NCBI GenBank assembly: GCA_036389795.1 | Contig: DASVWD010000285.1 | Span: forward strand, 1 to 64,000 | Direction: 5' to 3' | Length of the DNA stretch: 64,000 nucleotides | Source: Longimicrobium sp. | Lineage (GTDB): Bacteria > Gemmatimonadota > Gemmatimonadetes > Longimicrobiales > Longimicrobiaceae | Part shown: positions 31,034-38,963 of the stretch, in pieces | Layout of the letters: each line of letters starts with the position of its first letter | Position numbering within the stretch: the stretch's first letter is position 1 | The notes under the pieces: model-generated | What the model was told of the DNA's origin: nothing | The model's database searches: none | Seen by the model: the letters and a program-made list of their open reading frames with translations, nothing else | Made by a program: the position numbers and the translations under genes

Positions 31034-31629
31034 CAGGAGTCATCCGCGTTCACCAGCGCGAAGAGCGGCAGGCCGAGCCCCGCCGCGGCGCCCGCGTAGC
31101 CGCCGAGACGAAAACCCGCCTGGAGCCGCACCCCCGACGCCGCCTCGACCTGCGTGGAGAGCGCCGCCCAGTCGCGCAGGCCCACGCTCCCCTGCAGCGC
31201 CGCGCCCAGCCGGGTGCGCACCTCCAGGTCCTCGTCGGCCTGGAAAAGGATGAGCGCGGGCGCCACGTCCACCGGCACGTCGTCCGTCACCCAGCGGCGG
31301 TAGCGCGCCCGCACGCCAGAGCGGAGCGCGTGGTCGTTCAGCGCCAGGAACACGCTCCCGCCCACCGCGTGGTCCGCGGACCGGTTGCGCATCCACCCCA
31401 CGTCCCACGTCGCCAGCCAGCGCCGCACGTTGTGCACCCCCGGCGGCGTGGAGACGAACCACTGCACCCCGAACTCGGTGATCCAGAAGCCGCGGCACGC
31501 CGGGAGCGGGCGCGGCTGGAAGCAGGCGCGGCCCCCGTCATCCTGCGCCCGCGCCGGGCTCACCGCCGCGAGCGCCAGCACGGCCAGCAGCAGGGCGCCG
31601 CGGGCCGCCTGCCACGGTGTCGCGCGCAT
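31033..31629 (-). CDS. Exported protein of unknown function
   Basis: A 198-residue protein with a signal peptide (ALLLAVLALAAVSPARA, cleaved before QDD). The mature part has two Cys (ACFQPRPLPACRGFW) that may pair, and repeated amphipathic strands (FGVQWFVSTPPGVHNVRRWL, VGWMRNRSADHAVGGSVF, VRLQAGFRLGGYAG). This suggests a small outer-membrane-type barrel, but no family is recognised. GGGAGGAGAT precedes ATG 31629. Its TGA overlaps the pgl ATG (TGATG), so translation is coupled. Confidence 0.6.
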   Translation of the reverse strand: MRATPWQAARGALLLAVLALAAVSPARAQDDGGRACFQPRPLPACRGFWITEFGVQWFVSTPPGVHNVRRWLATWDVGWMRNRSADHAVGGSVFLALNDHALRSGVRARYRRWVTDDVPVDVAPALILFQADEDLEVRTRLGAALQGSVGLRDWAALSTQVEAASGVRLQAGFRLGGYAGAAAGLGLPLFALVNADDS

Positions 31630-31733
31630 GATCTCCTCCCGTTCACGACCGGGGAAAGGCGCAGGCGAGCGGCGAGCTCCGCACCCCGTATGCCCCGGCG
31701 TCAGGCTTTGCACTCCGGTATGTATCAATCCTG

Positions 31734-31779
31734 TTGACACAATCGCGCGGCACGACTATGTATCATGTAGACTGATACA
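31734..31779 (+). promoter_or_regulatory. Sigma70-type promoter with GntR operator
   Basis: TTGACA (31734-31739), 17 bases, TATGTA (31757-31762). An inverted repeat TGTATCA (31759-31765), N7, TGATACA (31773-31779) covers the -10 element; a further TGTATCA half-site stands at 31721-31727. The gene that follows encodes a GntR-type regulator, so autorepression is likely. Confidence 0.7.
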
Positions 31780-31807
31780 AGTCACCCCTCCACGAGCGGA
31801 GGCTGCG

Positions 31808-32773
31808 ATGAGCTTCGACTTCGCCGACGGCGTCCGCCGCGCCCTGGCCCGGATGCGCGACCGGAGCCCCATCGAGTGGGGGGTCGTGTGGACCGAGCCA
31901 ACCTTCAGAGTCGCGGAGGCTGCGATGAACTACCACTTCACCGACGGCGTCCGCGGCGCTCTCGCCCGGGCGCGCGACGAGACGATCCGGCTGCGGCACG
32001 ACTGCGTCGCGCCCGGGCACATCCTGCTGGGCCTGCTGGGCGACAGGGACGTGTCCGCCCTCCTGGACCGGCTCGGGGTCGCGCCGCAGGACGTCCGCGC
32101 GGACATGGAGCGTCTGCCCGTGGTGCGGCGGCCGGTTCGCCTCGGTTCGGAGCTCCCTTACACGAGCGGCGCCAAGCGCGTGCTGGAGCGCGCCATGGCC
32201 GAGGCGCGCGAGCAGGGGGACTCCGAGGTCCGGACGGAGCACCTCCTGCTGGGCGTGCTCCACGACCACAAGAGCGAAGCCGTGCGGACGCTGCGGGGCT
32301 ACGGCGTCACCCTGGAGCAGGTGCGCGACGCGATGCGGGGCCGGGGCCCTGGCGCGGCGTTCGTCCCGCGCGTCGACGACGCGTCGGAGCGCTCCATCTA
32401 CGAGCAGCTCGTGGCGCAGGTGCAGGAGGCCGTCGCCACGGGCCGGCTGCGCCCCGGCGAGCGGCTCCCCTCCGTGCGCAGCCTGGCCGACCAGCTCGAC
32501 ATCGCCCCCGGGACCGTCGCGCGCGCCTGGACCGAGCTGGAGCGCCTGGGCGTGGTGGTCACCGAGGGCGCCCGCGGCACGCGCGTGGCCGAGCGCGCCG
32601 GCCCCCGCCCCGACGACGCGCGCGCGGAGAACCTGGTCGGCCTGCTGCGTCCGGTCGTGGTGGCCGCCTTCCACCTGGGCGCCACCGCCGCCGGGCTGCG
32701 CGAGGCCCTGGAGCGCGCCATGTCCGGCATCTTCAACGGCGACAGGCAGGGAGAGGAGCCCGCTGGCGGCTGA
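31808..32773 (+). CDS. Clp-N domain fused to GntR-type regulator
   Basis: A 321-residue regulator with an unusual fusion. Residues ~40-185 are a Clp-N (ClpA/ClpC N-terminal) repeat pair: ARDETIRLRHDCVAPGHILL, then VRTEHLLLGVLHDHKSEAVR. Residues ~195-270 are a GntR winged helix of the YtrA type: YEQLVAQVQEAVATGRLRPG, then LPSVRSLADQLDIAPGTVAR. The tail is a short helical dimerisation part. Clp-N usually binds adaptors or unfolded clients, so the domain may sense them (inference). GGAGG precedes ATG 31808. The start region, including GGAGGCTGCGATG, is duplicated at 31916-31928, giving a second in-frame start (MNYHFTDGV). A GntR operator overlaps the promoter. Confidence 0.8.
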   Translation: MSFDFADGVRRALARMRDRSPIEWGVVWTEPTFRVAEAAMNYHFTDGVRGALARARDETIRLRHDCVAPGHILLGLLGDRDVSALLDRLGVAPQDVRADMERLPVVRRPVRLGSELPYTSGAKRVLERAMAEAREQGDSEVRTEHLLLGVLHDHKSEAVRTLRGYGVTLEQVRDAMRGRGPGAAFVPRVDDASERSIYEQLVAQVQEAVATGRLRPGERLPSVRSLADQLDIAPGTVARAWTELERLGVVVTEGARGTRVAERAGPRPDDARAENLVGLLRPVVVAAFHLGATAAGLREALERAMSGIFNGDRQGEEPAGG

Positions 32774-32785
32774 AGCCGTGAAGGG

Positions 32786-32870
32786 CGGCTGAAGCCGCGG
32801 CTACAACTGCAGAAAGCCTTGCCCGGCCGGCTTCGGCGCTGCGTCGGATCCCGGCGCGGGCAAGGCTTCG
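32786..32870. repeat. Dispersed AAGCCT...AGGCTT hairpin repeat, copy 3
   Basis: The stem is AAGCCTTGCCCG (32814-32825) with CGGGCAAGGCTT (32857-32868), a larger loop than copies 1 and 2, and the same leading GGCTGAAGCCGCGGCTACAAC. Just before it, the stop of the Clp-N/GntR gene lies inside a partial copy of the leading segment. Confidence 0.6.
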
Positions 32871-32883
32871 ACAGCACTCCCGT

Positions 32884-32921
32884 ACCTCGTACCTCGTACC
32901 TCCGTACTTTCGTACTTCCCT
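32884..32921. repeat. CGTACCT/CGTACTT short repeat
   Basis: About five copies of a 7-8 bp CGTACCTC/CGTACTTC unit, immediately downstream of zwf. The complementary 7-bp unit forms the large array at 49284-49400. Confidence 0.55.
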
Positions 32922-34482
32922 ACGGCGCCCTCCACTCCCGCCCGTCCTCGCGGATCAGGCGGTCGGCGCCCTCGGGGCCCCAGGTGCCCGCCGGGTAGGG
33001 CTCGGGCTCGCCGCCTTTCTCCCACTCCTCCAGGATCGGGGTGACGAGCGTCCAGGCGGCCACCACCTCGTCCTCGCGGGCGAAGAGGGTGGCGTCGCCC
33101 AGCATGGCGTCCAGCAGGAGGCGCTGGTACGCCTCGGGGCTCTCCAGCCCGAAGGCGCGGCAGTAGTCGAAGTCCATGCTCACCGGCTTCAGGTGCCCCA
33201 GCAGCCCCGGCACCTTCGCCTCGAAGAAGAGCGAGATCCCCTCCTCGGGCTGGATGCGCAGCACCAGCGCGTTCGGCTGCGGGCGGTCGCCCTCCACCAG
33301 GTCCAGGATCGGGTGCGGGGCCGGGCGGAAGCGCACCACCACCTCGCTCGCCTTCCTGGGCAGCCGCTTCCCCGTGCGCAGGTAGAAGGGCACGTCGGCC
33401 CAGCGCCAGTTGTCGATCCACAGGCGCAGCGCCGCGAACGTCTCCGTGCGCGAGTCCGGCGCCACGCCCGGCTCCTCCCGGTAGCCCGGCTTCGACCCGT
33501 CGGCGGAGGCCGCGTACCGGCCCCGGACGACTTCGTGCGCCACGTCCTCGCCGCGCACCGGGCGCACCGCGCGCAGCACCTTCACCTTCTCGCCCCGGAT
33601 CGAGTCGGCGTCGTAGCTGGCGGGCGGCTCCATGGCCACCAGGGTGAGGATCTGCAGCAGGTGGCTCTGCACCATGTCGCGCAGCGCCCCCGCCTTCTCG
33701 TAGTAGCCGGCGCGCCGCTCCACCCCGACTTCTTCCGCCACGGTGATCTGCACGTGGTCCACGTGGCTGCGGCTCCACACCGCCTCCCACAGCAGGTTGC
33801 CGAAGCGGAACACCAGCAGGTTCTGCAGCGTCTCCTTCCCCAGGTAGTGGTCGATGCGGAAGATCTGCCGCTCGTCGAACACGCGGTGCAGGTCGCGGTT
33901 GAGCTCCTCGGCGCTCGCCAGGTCGCGCCCGAACGGCTTCTCCACCACGATGCGCGTCCACGCCGCATCTTCGGGATCGCGCGCCAGCCCGGCGCGCCCC
34001 AGCGCCTCCACCACCGTCTCCATCACCCCCGGCGGCACGGCCAGGTAGTAGAGCCGGCTCCCCGCCGTCCCCCGCTCGCGGTCCAGCGCCTCCAGCCGCT
34101 CCTTGAGCCGCGCGAAGCCCGCCTCGTCCTCGAAGACCGAGCTCACGTACGAGAGCCGCTCCGCGAACTCGTCCCAGCGCCCGGGCTCGGGCTCGCCGCC
34201 GAACTCGGCCAGGGCGGCGCGCATGCGACCGCGGAAGTCGTCGTCCGTCATCGGCTCGCGCGCGAAGCCGACCACGGCGAAGGAGTCGGGGAGGAGGCCG
34301 TCGCGGAAGAGGCGGTAGACGGCCGGCAGCAGCTTGCGGCGCGTCAGGTCGCCCGTGGCGCCGAAGATGACGAAGACGTGCGGCTGGGGGACGCGCGGGC
34401 TGCGCATGGTGCGGCGCAGCGGCGTGTCGGCGGGGGCGCCCGCGCTGGTCCGGACGCGGGTGGCGGGGGGCGCGTCGCTCAT
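32920..34482 (-). CDS. zwf: Glucose-6-phosphate dehydrogenase
   Basis: A 520-residue enzyme oxidising glucose 6-phosphate with NADP. The Rossmann nucleotide loop is VFVIFGATGDLTRRKLLPA and the catalytic/substrate motif RIDHYLGKETLQN (with the conserved His and Lys). The C-terminal domain carries FYLRTGKRLPRKASEV. The first ~30 residues (MSDAPPATRVRTSAG...) are an unconserved extension. The ATG at 34482 overlaps the stop of gnd by 4 bp, so gnd and zwf are one operon. Downstream lies a short-unit repeat, not a classic terminator. Confidence 0.93.
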   Translation of the reverse strand: MSDAPPATRVRTSAGAPADTPLRRTMRSPRVPQPHVFVIFGATGDLTRRKLLPAVYRLFRDGLLPDSFAVVGFAREPMTDDDFRGRMRAALAEFGGEPEPGRWDEFAERLSYVSSVFEDEAGFARLKERLEALDRERGTAGSRLYYLAVPPGVMETVVEALGRAGLARDPEDAAWTRIVVEKPFGRDLASAEELNRDLHRVFDERQIFRIDHYLGKETLQNLLVFRFGNLLWEAVWSRSHVDHVQITVAEEVGVERRAGYYEKAGALRDMVQSHLLQILTLVAMEPPASYDADSIRGEKVKVLRAVRPVRGEDVAHEVVRGRYAASADGSKPGYREEPGVAPDSRTETFAALRLWIDNWRWADVPFYLRTGKRLPRKASEVVVRFRPAPHPILDLVEGDRPQPNALVLRIQPEEGISLFFEAKVPGLLGHLKPVSMDFDYCRAFGLESPEAYQRLLLDAMLGDATLFAREDEVVAAWTLVTPILEEWEKGGEPEPYPAGTWGPEGADRLIREDGREWRAP

Positions 34483-35405
34483 CCGGGGACGGGCTCCCCG
34501 GGCGTGGCCTCCTTCACCGCGTGCCCGCCGAACTGGTTGCGCAGCGCCGCGATCACCTGCGCGGCGTAGCTCTGTTCCTGCCGCGAGCGGAAGCGGGCCA
34601 GGAGGGAGAGGGTGATGACCGGCGCGGGGACGTCCAGGTCGATCGCCGTCTCCACCGTCCAGCGTCCCTCGCCCGAGTCGGCCACCCAGCCGCGGATGCG
34701 CTCCAGGTCCTGCCCCTCGGCCGCGTAGGCGCGCTCCAGCAGCTCCAGCAGCCAGCTGCGCACCACGCTGCCGTGGTTCCAGAGCGCGGCGATGGCGCGC
34801 AGGTCCAGCCCCATCCCGGAGGCGTGCAGGATCTCGAACCCCTCGGCGTACGCCTGCAGGAGCCCGTACTCGATCCCGTTGTGGACCATCTTGGTGAAGT
34901 GCCCGGCGCCGCTCGCGCCGACGTGCAGGTAGCCGTCCGGCGGCGCCAGGGTGCGGAAGACCGGCTCGCAGCGCCCGACCGCCTCGGGCGCGCCGCCCAC
35001 CATCAGGCAGTAGCCCACCTCCAGCCCCCACACGCCGCCGCTGGTGCCGGCGTCCACCAGGTGGACGCCCTTCTCTCCCAGCTCGGCCGCGCGGCGCTGG
35101 GTGTCGTGGAAGTTGGTGTTGCCGCCGTCGACCAGCACGTCGCCCGGCTGGAGGAAGCCGGCGAGCCTGCGGAGGGTGTCCTCGGTGGGCGCCCCGGCGG
35201 GGACCATCACCCACACCACGCGCGGGGGCTCGAGCGCGGCGGCCATCTCCTCCAGCGACCCCGCCGCCGCCGCGCCGGGGGCGGAGCCGACGCGCTTCGT
35301 CAGCTCGGGGTCCAGGTCGTAGACCACCACCTCATGGCCGCCGCGCAGCAGGCGCGTGACCATGTTCCCGCCCATCTTCCCGAGCCCCACCATCCCCAGC
35401 CGCAT
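34479..35405 (-). CDS. gnd: 6-phosphogluconate dehydrogenase (short, GndA/YqeC type)
   Basis: A 308-residue NAD(P)-dependent decarboxylating dehydrogenase making ribulose 5-phosphate. The N-terminal Rossmann motif is MRLGMVGLGKMGGNMVTRL; the substrate signature is LVDAGTSGGVWGLEVGYCLM; the catalytic Lys lies in GHFTKMVHNGIEYG. At ~300 residues it belongs to the short form rather than the 470-residue E. coli-type enzyme. GGGAGG precedes ATG 35405. First gene of the gnd-zwf operon. Confidence 0.92.
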   Translation of the reverse strand: MRLGMVGLGKMGGNMVTRLLRGGHEVVVYDLDPELTKRVGSAPGAAAAGSLEEMAAALEPPRVVWVMVPAGAPTEDTLRRLAGFLQPGDVLVDGGNTNFHDTQRRAAELGEKGVHLVDAGTSGGVWGLEVGYCLMVGGAPEAVGRCEPVFRTLAPPDGYLHVGASGAGHFTKMVHNGIEYGLLQAYAEGFEILHASGMGLDLRAIAALWNHGSVVRSWLLELLERAYAAEGQDLERIRGWVADSGEGRWTVETAIDLDVPAPVITLSLLARFRSRQEQSYAAQVIAALRNQFGGHAVKEATPGEPVPG

Positions 35406-35695
35406 CGCCGCCTCCCCGTTCGTGTCCGCCGGTACGTTGCCGGCGCGAAGCTGCAATTACGCGGCCCGGGACGGCTCCGCAAGGGGCGGTTCGCGATGGC
35501 GGAGGAGGGCCGGGCATGGAGCGATGCCGGCGCACGACCTCAACGCGCCGATACAGGCTCTTGCACCGAAAATGCGTCCGCTTACGTGAGCGCCGATGGG
35601 GCGCGAGACGGGATCGTCCCGAGCCCTTCACGCGCGCATAGTGGCGGAACCGGAAGCCCCACCGAGGGCCCCTCACCCTGCACGCGGAGACCACG

Positions 35696-36031
35696 ATGCG
35701 GAAGCTGAAGCTGGAGCTGGACGACCTGCGGGTGGAGTCTTTCCTCACCGTCGCCGAGCAGCCGTCCCTGAAGGGTACGGTGCGCGCCAACTCATGCCGC
35801 TACGAAGGCGACCCGTACTATACGCAGTACTGGTCCACCTGCGAGCCGACGCTGCAGGACGACCCCAGCTGCAGGCAATGCGTCAGCCTCAACGACTGCC
35901 TGAGCGACGGGGGCGGCGGGTGCCAGGGCTACTACACCTGGGAGGAGAGCTACTGCCAGTGCACCGCCGAGTACAGCTGCGAGTGCGCGTTCAGCGAAGC
36001 GTCCAACTGCCACCGCTGCACCGGGCCGTGA
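35696..36031 (+). CDS. RiPP-like Cys-rich precursor peptide (pinensin-type leader)
   Basis: A 111-residue peptide with leader MRKLKLELDDLRVESF, of the same kind as those at 11453 and 63839. The core after ~33 contains 11 Cys (SCRYEGD, STCEP, SCRQC, DCLSDGGGGC, SYCQCTAEYSCECAF, NCHRC) with several Ser and Thr. GGAG lies upstream of the ATG and a strong hairpin terminator follows. No modifying enzyme or exporter gene is adjacent. It could be a thioether- or disulfide-crosslinked product, or a metal-binding peptide. Confidence 0.65.
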   Translation: MRKLKLELDDLRVESFLTVAEQPSLKGTVRANSCRYEGDPYYTQYWSTCEPTLQDDPSCRQCVSLNDCLSDGGGGCQGYYTWEESYCQCTAEYSCECAFSEASNCHRCTGP

Positions 36032-36084
36032 CGGTGCGCGCGATGACGCCGGGCGAGCGACGGCAGGCGCGGCTGGGACGACGC

Positions 36085-36113
36085 GGCGGCCCGGGTGTTT
36101 CGCCCGGGCCGCC
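36085..36113 (+). terminator. Terminator after the Cys-rich precursor gene
   Basis: GGCGGCCCGGG (36085-36095) pairs with CCCGGGCCGCC (36103-36113), an 11-bp stem with a 7-base loop, followed by TTCTCC. Confidence 0.65.
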
Positions 36114-36191
36114 TTCTCCGGGCATTGTCACCAAAGGGTGCAGCCCGGATGGATCGTACGTTGGCCTCCCGCCGCGGCCAGGAGCCGGCGC

Positions 36192-36662
36192 TCACGGTCC
36201 TCCCGCCGAGTCCGTGGGGGAAGAATCCGCCGGCGAGGCGCCCGGCTGCAGCACGCCCTCCAGGCCGCCCGCCGGCTGGCCGGCCGAGTCGGGCGCGTTG
36301 CGCAGGGAGGGGCTGACGGGGGAGCAGTCCGGCGTGGCGGGCTGCCCCGGGCCGACCATGATCCAGCAGATCCACGACTTGCGGCGGGCCTGGGCCTGGT
36401 AGCCGTCCGCGGTGGAGCCGACCAGGCGCACGGCCACGTCCCGCCGCGGTGCATAGGGCAGGTTGGTGGCGCTGGCCGGGCGGCCGGCGTCAAGGGTGTC
36501 GGGGTAGCGGTGATACTGGGCCGCGTGGCGCTGCATGGCCTCGTGCAGCCGCTCGAGCTCCGTGGCCGCGTCGTTTCGTGGGTTCCCGCACGCGCCCAGG
36601 AGCAAACCGACGATGACGAGGCGTGTGAGCGAGAGGCGGTTTCTGAGCAAACTGGTGATCAA
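36192..36662 (-). CDS. Lipoprotein with pilin-like C-terminal domain
   Basis: A 156-residue lipoprotein. The signal region TRLVIVGLLLGAC ends in a lipobox. The mature part, ELERLHEAMQRHAAQYHRYP, then LVGSTADGYQAQARR and SWICWIMVGPGQ, resembles the globular part of type IV prepilins (helix, then 'YP' and a beta meander), but the prepilin cleavage motif is replaced by lipidation. The Pro/Ser-rich C-terminus is disordered. The start is TTG 36662, 8 bases after GGAGGG; an ATG frame from 36803 lacks such a site and disrupts the signal peptide. Divergent from the GNAT-like gene. Confidence 0.6.
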   Translation of the reverse strand: MITSLLRNRLSLTRLVIVGLLLGACGNPRNDAATELERLHEAMQRHAAQYHRYPDTLDAGRPASATNLPYAPRRDVAVRLVGSTADGYQAQARRKSWICWIMVGPGQPATPDCSPVSPSLRNAPDSAGQPAGGLEGVLQPGASPADSSPTDSAGGP

Positions 36663-36891
36663 AGCGTGATCCCTCCGAACATGCTTCGGTCTGACGGTGT
36701 CCGTGACGGTTGCAATTACACCTGGAAGAAAGGCTTCGCAAGGATCCGGATGTACGAGGGGCGATGCATGGCCCTGGTTCCATCTATCATTACCCGCGTC
36801 CATCTATCCAATCATCATTAAAACGAATACTATGGACGGTCGAAAGAATTCAAAGTGATCAGAGCTTGTGGAGGCAAGGAGACAGCGCAGT

Positions 36892-37692
36892 TTGTCCGAT
36901 CAATATCGAAACGCGCTGGCCCGGCACGCCGCGTTGAGGTGGGAAGCATATGCCGCAGCGAGAGATGATGCGATCTTGAGCGGAAGCATCGGGCCACGGC
37001 TCCGCCTGGCCGACATCGATCGACGGGCTCTTGCCCGCTGGAGTGACACGTGGACCGGTTCGCATCCCTCGGGTGCTGGCGGTTGGAACTGGCCCGATCT
37101 GGTTGCGCTTCAGCCCCGGAGGGCGGCGCTGCTGCCGCTGGCGATCTGGTATGGTCCGGACCTGTGCGGCCTGGCCCTGGGCCACGCGTCGCGTCCTGGC
37201 TCGGGCGGCGTGCGCCACACGGTGACCCTCACGTACGTGGAGCGGCGCCCTGAGCCACCTTCCGTGCCGTTGCGGGGAAAGGTGGTTCCGCTGGCCGTCG
37301 CAGTCGCGCGGAGCTACGGCCTCGCGCTCGGCGCCAAACGCCTCCGCCTGCGTTACCCGGACCCTAACCTGTTGCAATACTATCAACTGCTCGGCTTCGA
37401 CGTTGCCTGGAAGGGCGAAAAAACCGGTATATTGCGAACGGGAGATATGACGATGAAGAAGTCCATCCACACGGTTCAGCCGCCGAAGCGCAAAAAGGCG
37501 AGCGGGTTCATCGACCGCTTCGCCCGTTTCGCGCGCAGGGAGGCGCCGCTCCCCACGCAGGAGGAAGCGCGGCGCCGCATCCGCAGCAGGCCCGGCTTCT
37601 TCGCCTCGCTCAGCCCGGAGGCTCGCGCGGCCGTGCTCGAATACGACGGCCCCGAAGCGATGGGCCCGCCTCCCGACGAGCGACGGCCCTGA
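36892..37692 (+). CDS. GNAT-like protein with appended small domain
   Basis: A 266-residue product. Residues ~1-185 resemble a GNAT-type fold (ALLPLAIWYGPDLCGLALGH, PLAVAVARSYGLALGAKRLR, then DPNLLQYYQLLGF, the usual terminal 'YY-x-x-LGF'). A ~79-residue basic tail (MKKSIHTVQPPKRKKASGF, then RFARFARREAPLPTQEEARR) follows in frame. A GGAG 8 bases before the internal ATG at 37453 would allow the tail to be made separately. The start was taken at TTG 36892 after AAGGAG (36876-36881); a GTG at 36868 lacks a site. Related GNAT proteins occur as toxins or phage-type acetyltransferases; the function here is not established. Confidence 0.55.
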   Translation: MSDQYRNALARHAALRWEAYAAARDDAILSGSIGPRLRLADIDRRALARWSDTWTGSHPSGAGGWNWPDLVALQPRRAALLPLAIWYGPDLCGLALGHASRPGSGGVRHTVTLTYVERRPEPPSVPLRGKVVPLAVAVARSYGLALGAKRLRLRYPDPNLLQYYQLLGFDVAWKGEKTGILRTGDMTMKKSIHTVQPPKRKKASGFIDRFARFARREAPLPTQEEARRRIRSRPGFFASLSPEARAAVLEYDGPEAMGPPPDERRP

Positions 37693-37713
37693 CGCAGCAG
37701 CCAAGGAAATAGA

Positions 37714-37746
37714 AACCGCCCGCGCAGTTCTTCTGCGCGGGCGGTT
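37714..37746. terminator. Bidirectional terminator
   Basis: AACCGCCCGCGCAG (37714-37727), loop TTCTT, CTGCGCGGGCGGTT (37733-37746); a 14-bp perfect stem with CGTTTC after it and A residues before it. It separates the convergent GNAT-like and oxidoreductase genes. Confidence 0.8.
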
Positions 37747-37775
37747 CGTTTCAGGTGGAGGATCGCGTCGCTTCG

Positions 37776-38963
37776 TCACTTTTGCAGGAACGACCCCGCC
37801 AGCTCCGACTCGCCGCGGACGGCGAGCTGCGCGGCCGCCCGCCCGCACACGGCGCCGATCACGTTCCCCGTGCCGCTGTACGCGCCCACGGCCCAGAGCC
37901 CCGGCGCCATCTCCTCGAACACCGGCAGCCCGTCCGCCGTGTACCCCACCGACGCCGCCCAGCGGTGGGTGACCGGCGCGTCGACGCCTAGCCGGTCGCG
38001 CAGGAAGGTCTCGATCATCTCCTGCACGAAGCCGTCCGGCTCCGCCTCATCCGTCCACTCCCCCTCGCCGCCCCGGTCGCGGAACCCGCCTAGGGCGATA
38101 CGGCCGTCCGGGAGCTGCTGCCACCACTCGTAGCCGTAGCGCAGGTAGACGGGGCGCGGGAAGCGGATCTCCCCGAGCGGCGCCGTCGCCAGCATCTGCA
38201 GACGCGCCGTGCGCACCCGCCCCGCCAGCGACGGGAAGAGCCGCGCCAGCCCGCCGTCCACCGCCACGATCACGCGCGGGGCCCGCACCCGCCCCGCGGG
38301 TGTGCGCACCCCCGACCCGGAGAGCTCCACGGCGGGCGAGTGCTCGAAGAGCCGCGCGCCGCCCTCCGCCGCGCGCCGGGCCAGCGACCGGCAGCGGCGC
38401 AGCGGGTCGAACGCCGCGTCGGTGGGGATCAGCAGCCCGCGCCCCTCCGGCCCGTCGTACCACTCGGCCGGCAGGGCGTCCGCGCGCATCGCCCGGAGCT
38501 GCTCGGCGCAGTCGCGCTCCTCCTCGCCCGACGCGGCGATCCGGAGCGAGCCCACGCGCCGCACCGCGTCCGGCGTCTCCGCGGCGATGCGGTCCATCTC
38601 CGCCAGCGTCAGGCGGTAGACGGCCAGCGCCCGCCCGCGGCCGTACGCCCGCACCGCGTCGTGGTAGAAGTGGTAGCTCCCCGCCAGCAGGAACCCGCCG
38701 TTGCGCCCCGCCGCGCCGCCCGCCACCGGCCCCGCGTCGAGCCCGACGACGCGCTGCCCCAGCCGCAGCAGCTCGCCCACGCACGCCAGCCCCGAGCCGC
38801 CGAGCCCGACGACGCACGCGTCCGCCTCCACCTCGCCCTCCAGCCGCGGAAGACCGAGCGCGGCACCGTCCTCCCACACGGGGACGTTGTCCGTCGGTCG
38901 CCCCTCCCCTACCTCCAGCCACCGCTCCCGCGTGCTTGCCACCCTCGTGTCCATCTGGCTCAT
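37776..38963 (-). CDS. FAD-dependent amine/amino-acid oxidoreductase
   Basis: A 395-residue flavoenzyme of the DAO family. The FAD loop is ACVVGLGGSGLACVGELLRL followed by the acidic LDAG; the second signature is GAAGRNGGFLLAG. C-terminal FAD contacts appear in LWAVGAYSGTGNVIGAVCGR. The N-terminal WLEVGEGRP and overall layout resemble gamma-glutamylputrescine oxidase or sarcosine/glycine oxidase-type enzymes; the substrate cannot be read. Its start overlaps the stop of the upstream unknown gene (38960-39955) by 4 bp, but the two differ in base composition and the link may be accidental. Confidence 0.8.
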   Translation of the reverse strand: MSQMDTRVASTRERWLEVGEGRPTDNVPVWEDGAALGLPRLEGEVEADACVVGLGGSGLACVGELLRLGQRVVGLDAGPVAGGAAGRNGGFLLAGSYHFYHDAVRAYGRGRALAVYRLTLAEMDRIAAETPDAVRRVGSLRIAASGEEERDCAEQLRAMRADALPAEWYDGPEGRGLLIPTDAAFDPLRRCRSLARRAAEGGARLFEHSPAVELSGSGVRTPAGRVRAPRVIVAVDGGLARLFPSLAGRVRTARLQMLATAPLGEIRFPRPVYLRYGYEWWQQLPDGRIALGGFRDRGGEGEWTDEAEPDGFVQEMIETFLRDRLGVDAPVTHRWAASVGYTADGLPVFEEMAPGLWAVGAYSGTGNVIGAVCGRAAAQLAVRGESELAGSFLQK

